Source: Comamonas endophytica
GTDB taxonomy: Bacteria; Pseudomonadota; Gammaproteobacteria; Burkholderiales; Burkholderiaceae_C
Direction of reading: 5' to 3'
Length of the DNA: 64,000 bases
Assembly: GCF_023634805.2 (NCBI RefSeq)
Contig: NZ_CP106881.1
Span: 3,067,501-3,131,500 of the forward strand
Both the position numbers and the translations under genes were made by a program. Below are positions 56,703 to 64,000 of the stretch, one piece after another (the first letter of the stretch is position 1; the number at the start of each line of letters is the position of its first letter). The notes beneath the pieces are model-generated. The model was not told the origin of the DNA and ran no database searches. It saw only the letters and a list, made by a program, of their open reading frames with translations.

Positions 56703-58343
56703 GTGATTGCCATCCACGAAGAAAGCAGCATTGGCGAAGTGTTCTTCCAGGCCGCGCAGGCCTATGCCGGCAACAGCCTGCTGGCAGTGCCGGCGAATCC
56801 GGCACGCGGCTACCATCCCGAGGGCTGGGAGATCAGCTATGCGCAGGCCGCGCAGCAAGTGACCGCGCTGATGGCCCGGTACCGCGCGGCCGGTTATGGA
56901 CTGGGGCATCGCGTGGGCCTGCTGCTGGAAAGCCGGCCCGAGCACATGCTGCACAAGCTGGCGCTGAATGCGCTGGGCGTGTGCTGCGTGCCGGTGAATC
57001 CCGACTACCGCCCGGGCGAGTTCGCCTATCTGATCGACCATGCCCAGCCGGATCTGCTGCTGGTGCTCGGCAGCCATGCGGATGCAGCACAGGCGGCGCT
57101 GCGCGAAAGCCGGCACCAGCCGCCGGTCTTGCTGTGGGAGCAGTGGCCGCAGGGCCTGCCCATGGCGGCGCGCCCCGCGCTGGCAGGGCAGGTGGGGCCT
57201 GATACGCCCGCCAGCATTCTCTATACCTCGGGCACCACGGGCCGGCCCAAGGGCTGCGTGCTGTCGCACCACTATGAGCTTGCGGCCGGCCATGCCTATG
57301 CCACGCGCGGCGGGCTGGCGCGCATCCGCGAGGGCGGCGAGCGCCTGTACAACCCGCTGCCGCTGTTCCATGTGAACGCGTCGATACTGTCGTTCCAGTG
57401 CATGCTGCTGACTGGCGGCTGCCAGGTGCAGACCGACCGTTTCCAGCCCTCGCGCTGGTGGCAGGAGGTGCGCCAGACGCGTGCCACCATCGTCCACTAC
57501 CTGGGCGTCGTGATCCAGCTGCTGCTGCTTCAGCCGCCTTCGGACGAAGACCGCAACCACTGCGTGCGCTTCGGCTTCGGTGCGGGTGCCGAGCCGCAGC
57601 GGCATGCGGCTTTCGAGCAGCGCTTCGGCTTCCCGCTGCTGGAACTCTGGGGCATGACCGAGATGGTGCGCATCATGGCCGACTGCCACGAGCCGCGCCA
57701 GGTCGGCACCCGTGCGTTCGGCCGGGCAGTGGAGGGCGTGCAGGCGCGGGCCGTCGACGATCTGGACCAGGATGTGCCGGACGGTACGCCGGGCGAGCTG
57801 GTCATCCGCCACTCGAAGCAGACGCCGCGCAAGGACTTCTTCAGTGGATACCTGGACGACCCCGCCGCCACCGAAAGCGCCTGGCGCGGCGGCTGGTTCC
57901 ACACTGGCGACATCGTGGTGCGCGACGCGGGCGGCATGTTCCATTTCGTCGACCGGCGCAAGAACATCATCCGGCGCTCGGGTGAGAACATCGCGGCGGC
58001 CGAGGTCGAGGCGATGCTGCTGACCCATCCGCTGGTCGAGCAGGCCGCCGTGCTGGCGGTGGCCGACGCGCTGCGCGAGGAGGAGGTGCTGGCCTGCATA
58101 GTGCTCAAGGCGGGGATGCCCGAGGCAGACGCGAGGGGCGGGGTGGCACAGCAGCTCTTCGCGCATTGCCATGGCGGCATGGCCTACTACAAGGCGCCCG
58201 GCTGGATCTGGTTCACACCGCAGCTTCCCACGACCGGCACGCAGAAGATCCAGAAGCACGCGATCTTTGCGCGCGGCGTGGATCCGCGCACCGTGCAGGG
58301 GATGCTGGATTTGAGGGCATGCAAGAAGCGTAGGCAGGCGTGA
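56703..58343 (+). CDS. AMP-dependent acyl-CoA synthetase/ligase
   Basis: The 546-aa ANL-superfamily enzyme has the P-loop YTSGTTGRPKGC, the A5-like GMTEM, GDIVVRDAGGMFHFVDRRKN (A8 hinge) and a C-terminal lid with the KIQK lysine. It activates a carboxylic acid as acyl-AMP then acyl-CoA, most like CaiC-type or medium-chain ligases. The substrate is unknown. It starts with GTG at 56703. Confidence 0.88.
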   Translation: MIAIHEESSIGEVFFQAAQAYAGNSLLAVPANPARGYHPEGWEISYAQAAQQVTALMARYRAAGYGLGHRVGLLLESRPEHMLHKLALNALGVCCVPVNPDYRPGEFAYLIDHAQPDLLLVLGSHADAAQAALRESRHQPPVLLWEQWPQGLPMAARPALAGQVGPDTPASILYTSGTTGRPKGCVLSHHYELAAGHAYATRGGLARIREGGERLYNPLPLFHVNASILSFQCMLLTGGCQVQTDRFQPSRWWQEVRQTRATIVHYLGVVIQLLLLQPPSDEDRNHCVRFGFGAGAEPQRHAAFEQRFGFPLLELWGMTEMVRIMADCHEPRQVGTRAFGRAVEGVQARAVDDLDQDVPDGTPGELVIRHSKQTPRKDFFSGYLDDPAATESAWRGGWFHTGDIVVRDAGGMFHFVDRRKNIIRRSGENIAAAEVEAMLLTHPLVEQAAVLAVADALREEEVLACIVLKAGMPEADARGGVAQQLFAHCHGGMAYYKAPGWIWFTPQLPTTGTQKIQKHAIFARGVDPRTVQGMLDLRACKKRRQA

Positions 58344-58481
58344 GGCTGCCCGACCACACCCAGGCAAACTTGGTTACAACACGCAACGCGAAAAGGCAGA
58401 TACTTTGCGGGCGACTCTCACCGGCGCCCGGGTGATGGACCAGCGCCTTCTTCCAGCTTTCCAACCTTCAAGGAGTATTCC

Positions 58482-58946
58482 ATGCTGCGTATGGCTTCGA
58501 TGGCTTTTCTGGTTTCGGTGGCGCTGACCGCCTGCGATACGGCACCCTCCAGCCGGGCATCCACGGCGCAGACACCTGCAGCCACTGCGGGGGCAATGAC
58601 CCAGACCTCTCCCGCCCCCGCGGGATCGATGTCGCAGGGCTCTCCCGCCACGGTCATGAACGGCATGCTGGTCGGACCGAACCAGATGACGCTGTATGTC
58701 TTCGACCGCGATGCCACCGGCAGCGGCAAGAGCGTCTGCAATGGCGGCTGCGCCACCAACTGGCCGCCGCTGATGGCGCCTCCAGGCGCCCAGCCGATCG
58801 GCGACTGGAGCGTGATCACGCGTGACGATGGCGCCAGCCAGTGGGCCTACAAGGGGCGTCCGCTCTACTACTGGGTCAAGGATGGCAAGCCGGGCGACAT
58901 GACCGGCGACGGCGTGGGCAACGCCTGGCGCGTGGCGCGGCCCTGA
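58482..58946 (+). CDS. Secreted lipoprotein with PF03640-type repeats
   Basis: The 154-aa protein has a lipoprotein signal (FLVSVALTAC, lipid Cys18), then a Ser/Thr/Pro/Ala linker (about 20-60) and two repeats of the unknown-function type: TLYVFDRDATGSGKSVCNGG then CATNWPP, and ASQWAYKGRPLYYWVKDGKP then GDMTGDG. Such repeats occur in bacterial outer-surface lipoproteins, function unknown. AAGGAG precedes the ATG. Two Cys in the first repeat may form a disulfide. Confidence 0.82.
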   Translation: MLRMASMAFLVSVALTACDTAPSSRASTAQTPAATAGAMTQTSPAPAGSMSQGSPATVMNGMLVGPNQMTLYVFDRDATGSGKSVCNGGCATNWPPLMAPPGAQPIGDWSVITRDDGASQWAYKGRPLYYWVKDGKPGDMTGDGVGNAWRVARP

Positions 58947-58976
58947 GTCTGCAGGCTGGCGTGGACGGGCAGCGGG

Positions 58977-59405
58977 CTAACGCCGCCCGTCCTGCAGCCC
59001 GGGCGGCGCAAACAGGCTCGCCTCGTCCAGCAGCTCGAAGGCAATCTCCGGGCGCAGCTCCAGGCTGCGCTTGATGGCAGCAGGAATCGCCTGGCGTGTC
59101 TTGCGGCACAGCCCCGGGCGCTCCACCACCAGGATGGTGATGCCGCGCAGCGTGCGCACCTCGCGCCCGCTGGTGTTGACCTGCACCTCCAGGCCGAGCT
59201 GCTGCTGCATGCGCCGCAGCATGTGGCGCAGGTCTGCCAGGCTGGCGATGTTCTCCAGCCGCTGCAGCAGGCGTTTTTCCTCTTCGCGCGTGAGCAGCAT
59301 GATGCGCAGGTCGGCCTCGGGCTGCTGCAGCAGCGCGTCGCGCCCGCAATTGCAGGCGCCGGGCGGGCATTCGGTGCGCAACGGTGGGAAGGCCGGAGTG
59401 TTCAT
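58977..59405 (-). CDS. Conserved-looking protein with N-terminal cysteine cluster, function unknown
   Basis: The 142-aa product has a N-terminal CPPGACNCGRDALL (three Cys in about ten residues), then a helical part LTREEEKRLLQRLENIASLA and a C-terminal domain ending ELLDEASLFAPPGLQDGRR. The Cys cluster suggests metal or iron-sulfur binding, but I recognise no family. It is convergent with the lipoprotein gene. Confidence 0.65.
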   Translation of the reverse strand: MNTPAFPPLRTECPPGACNCGRDALLQQPEADLRIMLLTREEEKRLLQRLENIASLADLRHMLRRMQQQLGLEVQVNTSGREVRTLRGITILVVERPGLCRKTRQAIPAAIKRSLELRPEIAFELLDEASLFAPPGLQDGRR

Positions 59406-59476
59406 CGGGGTCGCGGTCTGGGCTGCAACTCGGACCATCATAGCCAGAGGAGCGGTATTTCGGGCGCCACGCGGTT

Positions 59477-60415
59477 TTATGCGGTGTGCATGGCCGGCCC
59501 GCTCTGCCCCTGCAGCCATTCCTGCAGCGATTGCTGCGCGCTGGCGTAGAACGCCTGCGCCGCCGGCCCCAGGCCCTGGTGGCGATGGCGCACCCAGTAG
59601 ATGGTGCGCGAGGGCGCAGTGTCCACCAGCCGGCGGATGGCAATGCCCGGGTCCTGGAAGTAGGCCAGCGACAGCGCGGGCACCAGGCTCACGCCCAGGC
59701 CGGCGCGCACCATGCCCATCACCGTGGCCAGCTGCTCGACTTCCATGCAGGTCTGCAGCACCGGCTTGCCGAAGACCTGCGCCTGCCACAGGTCCACGCT
59801 GGCGCGCACGCTGGTATGCGCCGCCATCTGCACGAAGGGGTGGCTCTGCAGTGCCTGGGCATGGATCGGCGCCTGCATCTGCGCCAGGGGATGCGCGCGC
59901 GGGCAGATGAGATAGAAGCTTTCCTCGGCCACGGCCGCCGCATGCAGATCGGGGTGGCGCGCCAGCGCCGTGCACAGCGCCCAGTCGGCCTGGCCCTGCT
60001 GCACGCTCTCCAGGCACGGGGTGTTCAGCGCATCGCGCACCTGCACCTGGATATGGGGATGGGTCTGCGCGAAATCGGCCAGCACCGCGGGCAGCCAGTG
60101 CGCCGCCAGCGAGGGCAGCAGCGCCACCGTCACGCGGCTGGCGCGCAGCTGCGCCGCGCCCTGCAGCTCCTGCACCGCCTGCTCGATGCCGGCCAGCAGG
60201 CGCTGCGCATGGGGCAGGAAGTCCTGGCCCGCCCGCGTCAGCACCACATGCCGCGTGCTGCGCTCGAACAGCTGCGCCCCCAGGCCTTGCTCCAGCCCCT
60301 GGATCAGCGCGCTGAAGGCAGGCTGCGACAGGCAGCACTGCTGCGCGGCGCGCGTGAAGCTCAGCTGCTGGTGCAGCGCGGCAAAGGCCTGCAGTTGGCG
60401 CGTGGTGAGATTCAT
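59477..60415 (-). CDS. LysR-family regulator of the AtuA operon
   Basis: The 312-aa protein has an N-terminal helix-turn-helix (AFAALHQQLSFTRAAQQCCL then SQPAFSALIQGLEQGLGAQL, about 10-50) and a PBP2 effector domain. It faces the atuA-like operon with 69 bp between, where a TTCGATG/CATCGAA inverted repeat lies. It probably controls that operon. The start is MNLTTRQLQAFAAL at 60415. Confidence 0.9.
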   Translation of the reverse strand: MNLTTRQLQAFAALHQQLSFTRAAQQCCLSQPAFSALIQGLEQGLGAQLFERSTRHVVLTRAGQDFLPHAQRLLAGIEQAVQELQGAAQLRASRVTVALLPSLAAHWLPAVLADFAQTHPHIQVQVRDALNTPCLESVQQGQADWALCTALARHPDLHAAAVAEESFYLICPRAHPLAQMQAPIHAQALQSHPFVQMAAHTSVRASVDLWQAQVFGKPVLQTCMEVEQLATVMGMVRAGLGVSLVPALSLAYFQDPGIAIRRLVDTAPSRTIYWVRHRHQGLGPAAQAFYASAQQSLQEWLQGQSGPAMHTA

Positions 60416-60422
60416 TGGGTTT

Positions 60423-60449
60423 TTCGATGAAACAATCCAAAGCATCGAA
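60423..60449. promoter_or_regulatory. Inverted repeat between LysR gene and atuA-like gene
   Basis: TTCGATG (60423-60429) and CATCGAA (60443-60449), a perfect 7-bp inverted repeat with 13-bp spacing in the divergent region. It fits a LysR-type box (dyad around T-N11-A). Confidence 0.55.
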
Positions 60450-60484
60450 TTTACAGCATAAAGCGCTGGGCCTATATTGCCTGC

Positions 60485-61918
60485 ATGGCGACCCCCACTT
60501 CCGATATTTCCTCCGCGCGCTGGCCTGTGGGCCCTGCGCCCTCGACGCCGCGCGGTGCGCTGCTCGTGGGCTGCGGCGCGGGTTTTTCCGGCGACCGCAC
60601 CGATGCGGCGCGGCCCGTGGTCGATGCGCTGATGGCGGCGCGCGAACCCGCGGTGCTGATCTTCGAGACCCTGGCCGAACGCACGCTGGCGCTGGCGCAG
60701 CTGGCGCGCGAGCGCGATCCGGCCGCAGGCTTCGAGCCACTGCTGGCCGACCTGCTGCGGCCGGTGCTGGCCGATTGCCTGGCGCATGGCATCCGCATCG
60801 TCAGCAACTTCGGCGCGGCCAATCCGGCCGGCGCGGCCGCCTGCATCGCGGCGCTGGCCGCAGAGCTGGGCCTGCGCGTGCCGCGCATGGCGCTGGTACA
60901 GGGCGATGACCTGATGGGCGAGGAGCACCGCGCGGCCCTGCAGCAGGCCTGCGGCGACGAATGGCCCACGGCGCGCGTGGTCAGCGCCAATGCCTATATC
61001 GGCGCGCAGCCCATTGCCCTGGCGCTGGAGCAGGGCGCGGAGATCGTGATCGCGGGCCGTGTGGCCGACCCGGCGCTGGTGCTGGGCCCGGCCGCTGCCT
61101 GGCATGGCTGGGCCTGGGACGACTGGGATCTGCTGGCGCGCGGCACCATGGCCGGCCATCTGCTGGAATGCGGCTCGCAGGTGTCGGGCGGCTATTTCGC
61201 CGATCCGGGCTACAAGGACGTGCCCGATCTGGCCCATGTCGGATTTCCCATCGCGCGCATCGAGGCCGACGGCCGCTGCACCATCGGCAAGCCCGCGGGT
61301 ACCGGCGGCGTGATCAATTCCCAGACCGTCAAGGAGCAACTGCTCTACGAGGTGCACGATCCCGCGGCCTATCTGACGCCCGATGTGGTGGCCGATATCA
61401 GCCAGGCGATGGTGACCGAGGTCGGCCCCGACCTGGTGCGGCTCGACGGCGTGCGCGGCCATGCGCGGCCCAGCCATCTCAAGGTGAATGTCTGCAGCGA
61501 ACGCGGCTGGCTGGCCGAGGCCGAGATTTCCTATGCCGGCGCGCATGCGCTGGCGCGGGCGCAGCTGGCGCGCCAGGTGATCGGCACGCGGCTGGCCGGA
61601 CAGGGCCTGCTGCGCTGCGATTTCATCGGCGTGACCAGCGTGCTGGGCGATGACCACGGCCGGTGGCTGGACCATCTGCCGGCCGAAAGCAGCGCCATGC
61701 GCGATGTGCGCGTGCGCTGGGCGTGGGAGCAGCCGACGGCGCGCGCGGCCGAAGTGCTGCTGCGCGAAGTCAATGCGCTCTATACCTGCGGGCCGGGCGG
61801 CGGGGGCGGCGTGCGCACCCAGCTGCGCTCGCGCCTGTCCACCGTCTCGTGCCTGATTGCACGGGACTCCGTCGAATGCGGCTGGCGCTGGTGGCGCGCG
61901 GCCGGGGAGGGCGCATGA
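60485..61918 (+). CDS. AtuA-family protein, N-terminal (DUF1446) part
   Basis: The 477-aa product matches the large DUF1446 region of AtuA, a protein needed for acyclic terpene (citronellol/geraniol) use in Pseudomonas. Blocks include LLVGCGAGFSGDRTDAARPV, GRVADPALVLGP, GKPAGTGGVINSQTVKEQLL and CGPGGGGGVRTQLRSR near the C-terminus. The reaction of AtuA is not established to my knowledge. The start at 60485 is MATPTSDIS; no strong Shine-Dalgarno is seen. The last codons overlap the next gene in ATGA. Confidence 0.85.
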   Translation: MATPTSDISSARWPVGPAPSTPRGALLVGCGAGFSGDRTDAARPVVDALMAAREPAVLIFETLAERTLALAQLARERDPAAGFEPLLADLLRPVLADCLAHGIRIVSNFGAANPAGAAACIAALAAELGLRVPRMALVQGDDLMGEEHRAALQQACGDEWPTARVVSANAYIGAQPIALALEQGAEIVIAGRVADPALVLGPAAAWHGWAWDDWDLLARGTMAGHLLECGSQVSGGYFADPGYKDVPDLAHVGFPIARIEADGRCTIGKPAGTGGVINSQTVKEQLLYEVHDPAAYLTPDVVADISQAMVTEVGPDLVRLDGVRGHARPSHLKVNVCSERGWLAEAEISYAGAHALARAQLARQVIGTRLAGQGLLRCDFIGVTSVLGDDHGRWLDHLPAESSAMRDVRVRWAWEQPTARAAEVLLREVNALYTCGPGGGGGVRTQLRSRLSTVSCLIARDSVECGWRWWRAAGEGA

Positions 61919-62298
61919 ACATTTCCGCATCCATGCAGGTTCCGCTGTACCGGCTGGCCCACGGCCGCACCGGCGACAAGGGCAACCGCAGCAATATCAG
62001 CGTGATTGCCTACCACCCGGCGCTGTGGCCCGTGATCGCGCAGCAGGTGACCGCCGAGCGCGTGGCCGCGCATTTCGCGGCGCGCGCGCCCAGCCATGTC
62101 GCGCGCCATGTGCTGCCGCAGCTGCAGGCGATGAATTTCGTGCTCGACGAGGTGCTCGAGGGCGGCGTCAATAGCGCGCTCAATCTCGACACCCATGGCA
62201 AGGCGCTGGCCTTCGATCTGCTGCAGATGCAAGTGCTGCTGCCGGCCGATCTGCTGATCCATTGCAAGGGGCCGCAAGAGCTTCCGAAATTCCGTTGA
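61915..62298 (+). CDS. AtuA-related C-terminal domain protein (separate ORF)
   Basis: The 127-aa product begins MNISASMQVPLYRLAHGRTG then DKGNRSNISVIAY, the typical AtuA C-terminal domain start. Its length plus the preceding 477 aa gives about 604 aa, the size of a one-chain AtuA. The ATGA overlap shows translational coupling, so the two polypeptides are probably made together and act as a complex. Confidence 0.85.
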   Translation: MNISASMQVPLYRLAHGRTGDKGNRSNISVIAYHPALWPVIAQQVTAERVAAHFAARAPSHVARHVLPQLQAMNFVLDEVLEGGVNSALNLDTHGKALAFDLLQMQVLLPADLLIHCKGPQELPKFR

Positions 62299-62331
62299 AT
62301 TGACCCATCACGCAACCGAGGAGACAAAAGC

Positions 62332-63330
62332 ATGAACAAGCCATCCACCTTTTCCTTTCGCCGCCGCACGCTGGGCGCAGGCATTGCCGCTGCACTGGCG
62401 CTGGCGGCGCCTGGCGTTTTCGCCCAGGGCGCAGCCAAGTACCCGGCCAAGCCGCTGACCTTTGTCGTGCCCTTTGCCGCGGGCAGCGCCACCGACCAGA
62501 TCGCGCGTGCGCTGGGCCAGTTCATCACCCAGGAAACCGGCCAGGCGGTGGTCGTGGAAAACAAGGGCGGCGCCAGCGGCATGCTGGCCGCGCAGGGCGT
62601 GGCGCGCGCTGCGCCCGATGGCTACACGGTGCTGATCACCACCAACACCACCCATGCGGCCAACGAGCATCTGTACAAGAAGCTGCCCTATGACCCGGTG
62701 AAGGACTTCGCGCCCGTGACGGGCCTGGGCAAGGGCGGGCAGGTGTTGGTGGTGAATGCCGCCTCGCCGCACAAGTCGGTCGCGGACCTCGTGGCCTACG
62801 CCAAGGCCAACCCGGGCAAGCTGAGCTTCGGCAGCGGCAGCTCCTCCAGCCGCATGGCCGGCGAAATGCTCAAGCAGCTCGCGGGCGTCGATATCCTGCA
62901 TGTGCCCTACAAGAGCAACCCGCTGGCCATCACCGACTTGCTGGGCGGCCAGATCGATCTGATGATCACCGATGTCTCCACCGGGCTGCCGCAGGTGCAG
63001 GCCGGCAAGCTCAAGGCGCTGGGCTTCTCGACGCAGGAGCGCAGCTCCATGCTGCCCGACGTGCCGACCATCGAGCAGGCGGGCGTCAAGGGCTACAACA
63101 TGGGCTACTGGTTCGCCGCCTATCTGCCCGCGGGCACGCCGCCGCAGATCGTGAACCAGCTCAGCACCCTGCTGGGCAAGGCCGTGGAAAGCAAGCAGGC
63201 CGCGAGCTTCTACACGCTCTCCGGCACCAGCCGCTGGCATGGCTCGCCCGAGGAGCTGGCGCGCTTCCAGGCCGAGGAAACCGCCAAGTGGGGCAAGGTG
63301 ATCAAGGCGGCGGGTATCCAGCCTGAATGA
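62332..63330 (+). CDS. Bug-family (TctC-like) periplasmic substrate-binding protein, orphan
   Basis: The 332-aa protein has a Tat-like/Sec signal (MNKPSTFSFRRRTLGAGIAA, RRRTLG), then VVPFAAGSATDQIARALGQF, ENKGGASGMLAAQGVAR and SFGSGSSSSRMAGEMLKQL of the Bug fold. GAGGAGAC is a good Shine-Dalgarno. It follows the AtuA pair by 33 bp, without TctA/TctB. It probably captures the acid or terpenoid handled by the AtuA pair; the ligand is unknown. Confidence 0.92.
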   Translation: MNKPSTFSFRRRTLGAGIAAALALAAPGVFAQGAAKYPAKPLTFVVPFAAGSATDQIARALGQFITQETGQAVVVENKGGASGMLAAQGVARAAPDGYTVLITTNTTHAANEHLYKKLPYDPVKDFAPVTGLGKGGQVLVVNAASPHKSVADLVAYAKANPGKLSFGSGSSSSRMAGEMLKQLAGVDILHVPYKSNPLAITDLLGGQIDLMITDVSTGLPQVQAGKLKALGFSTQERSSMLPDVPTIEQAGVKGYNMGYWFAAYLPAGTPPQIVNQLSTLLGKAVESKQAASFYTLSGTSRWHGSPEELARFQAEETAKWGKVIKAAGIQPE

Positions 63331-63547
63331 TCTGATGCCCGGCAAACCCTGTCGTTTACGGCAGGGTCAAGAGCGCGGACAGCGAAGCGGTCCCGGCTGT
63401 TGGATGTTGCCCTTGGCGACTGTGGCCTGTTGACATACTTGACCACAGCTGGCTCCCGGCGCGCCGCCAAATACGGGGCCACCCAAGAGCTTCAGCCCAT
63501 AGTTTGTTTTTCCTGGCAGGTTGGCGCTTCTTGTCGATAATCCTTTC

Positions 63548-63906
63548 ATGCAGCGCCTGCAAGCCTTCCGGTTTGAGCTCATGCCCGACGGCAGGCAGCG
63601 GCGCGACATGCGCCGTTTCGCCGGGGCCTGCCGGTTTGCTACACCAGCCAGACATGTCCGCACTGCGGCCATGTCAGCCAGGACAATCGCCGCACACAAG
63701 CGGCCTTCATGTGCCAGGCCTGCGGCCATGGCGACCATGCCGATGTGGTGGGCGCCATCAATGTTCTGGAGCGCGGACTGCGCTTGTCAGCCTGTGGAGG
63801 GAAAGGCTCTGGTCGAGGCCGAAAGACATCGGCGCAACCGGTCTCGGTGAAACCGGAACCCACCGAAGCGACTGTGCAGGAGCTTCAATCCTGCATAGCG
63901 CCGTAG
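63548..63906 (+). pseudogene. IS200/IS605-family TnpB remnant (internal deletion, frameshift)
   Basis: The start MQRLQAFRFELMPDGRQRRD then MRRFAGACRF (63548-about 63637) is the usual TnpB N-terminus. From 63640 another frame gives YTSQTCPHCGHVSQDNRRTQ, CQACGHGDHADVVGAINVLE and the tail PVSVKPEPTEATVQEL. That is the zinc finger and last RuvC motif. Roughly 250-300 residues between them, including the first two RuvC motifs, are missing and the halves are out of frame. It cannot be an active nuclease. The left end of the element may lie in 63355-63547, but I cannot delimit it. Confidence 0.85.
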
Positions 63907-63910
63907 GAAT

Positions 63911-63940
63911 CCCCTGCCTTCAGGCAGGGGAGGAGGTCAA
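63911..63940. mobile_element. Right-end hairpin of the IS200/IS605 remnant (omega-RNA 3' part)
   Basis: CCCCTGCCT / AGGCAGGGG (63911-63930) followed by AGGAGGTCAA. This is the typical right end of IS605-group elements, which also forms the 3' scaffold of TnpB guide RNA. The host sequence from 63941 would be the guide part. The element is otherwise broken. Confidence 0.75.
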
Positions 63941-64000
63941 CGGGCTGGAATCGGCGCATCAGTCGGGCTTTTTTCCGACAGCGCCGGGGGCATGGCGCAC

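Noticed and set aside
63356..63655. 99-aa open frame on the - strand over the IS remnant
   Set aside because: It covers the TnpB remnant and possible left end in antisense; no recognisable protein.
63941..64000. Terminator near the window end (GTCGGGCTTTTTTCCGAC)
   Set aside because: The T-run lies inside the loop instead of after the stem, and no gene end is visible to support it.

Overview
The window is chromosomal DNA of a high-GC betaproteobacterium, most likely Burkholderiales, family Comamonadaceae. The evidence is the style of the 23S/5S rRNA end, several Bug/TctC-type receptors, LysR-governed catabolic clusters, hpnCDE squalene genes, the tig-clpP-clpX-lon block followed by tRNAs, and the dispersed CCTTCGACAGGCTCAGGACGAACGG-type repeat. 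Genus and species are not determined.

Layout. 1-1629: 3' part of a 23S rRNA, 5S rRNA and terminator. 1.6-7.2 kb: rsuA, a 7.7-copy 90/91-bp tandem repeat, a secreted nuclease, and a guanine deaminase/purine permease pair. 7.25-13.2 kb: hslR, a TctD/TctE-type two-component system, and divergent tctC-tctB-tctA. 13.2-15.5 kb: periplasmic rhodanese, YeeE/YedE transporter and a 55-aa protein (sulfur module). 15.6-21.3 kb: EamA exporter with a divergent Lrp regulator, ferrochelatase, HAD hydrolase, LysR, MFS exporter. 21.4-26.8 kb: DUF1461 protein and squalene genes hpnE, hpnD and hpnC with an RhlE-type helicase between them. 26.8-31.3 kb: RND adaptor and pump behind a near-consensus promoter. 31.3-33.9 kb: tRNA-Leu, cysteine hydrolase, two tiny hydrophilic proteins, tRNA-Pro. 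33.9-39.9 kb: tig, clpP, clpX, lon. 39.9-40.9 kb: four identical tRNA-Gly, tRNA-Cys and tRNA-Leu. 41-48 kb: PhoD phosphatase, small disordered proteins, ETHE1-like metallo-beta-lactamase-fold protein, VanZ-like protein, and a basic amino-acid decarboxylase with an Ala/Lys-rich tail. 48-49.6 kb: NfeD/SPFH pair and tRNA-Ser. 49.7-54.7 kb: LysR-controlled catabolic operon (LigI-like amidohydrolase, SDR, Bug receptor, carboxymuconolactone decarboxylase-family protein, unknown protein). 54.8-59.4 kb: alcohol dehydrogenase, GNAT, acyl-CoA ligase, lipoprotein and a protein of unknown function. 59.5-63.3 kb: LysR and a divergent split-AtuA/Bug operon. 63.5-63.94 kb: a decayed IS200/IS605 TnpB with its right-end hairpin.

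The genes are a mixture of core housekeeping functions (ribosome, proteostasis, tRNAs, heme) and typical betaproteobacterial nutrient scavenging: regulator, periplasmic receptor and degradative enzymes together. I see no phage, CRISPR array or obvious defence island. The best candidates for undescribed biology are the 50.7-54.7 kb operon with its three evenly spaced operator half-sites, the two-gene AtuA operon, the 21-nt palindrome against the rhodanese Shine-Dalgarno, and the small disordered proteins. All functions are inferred from the sequence and recalled family features; no database search was run.
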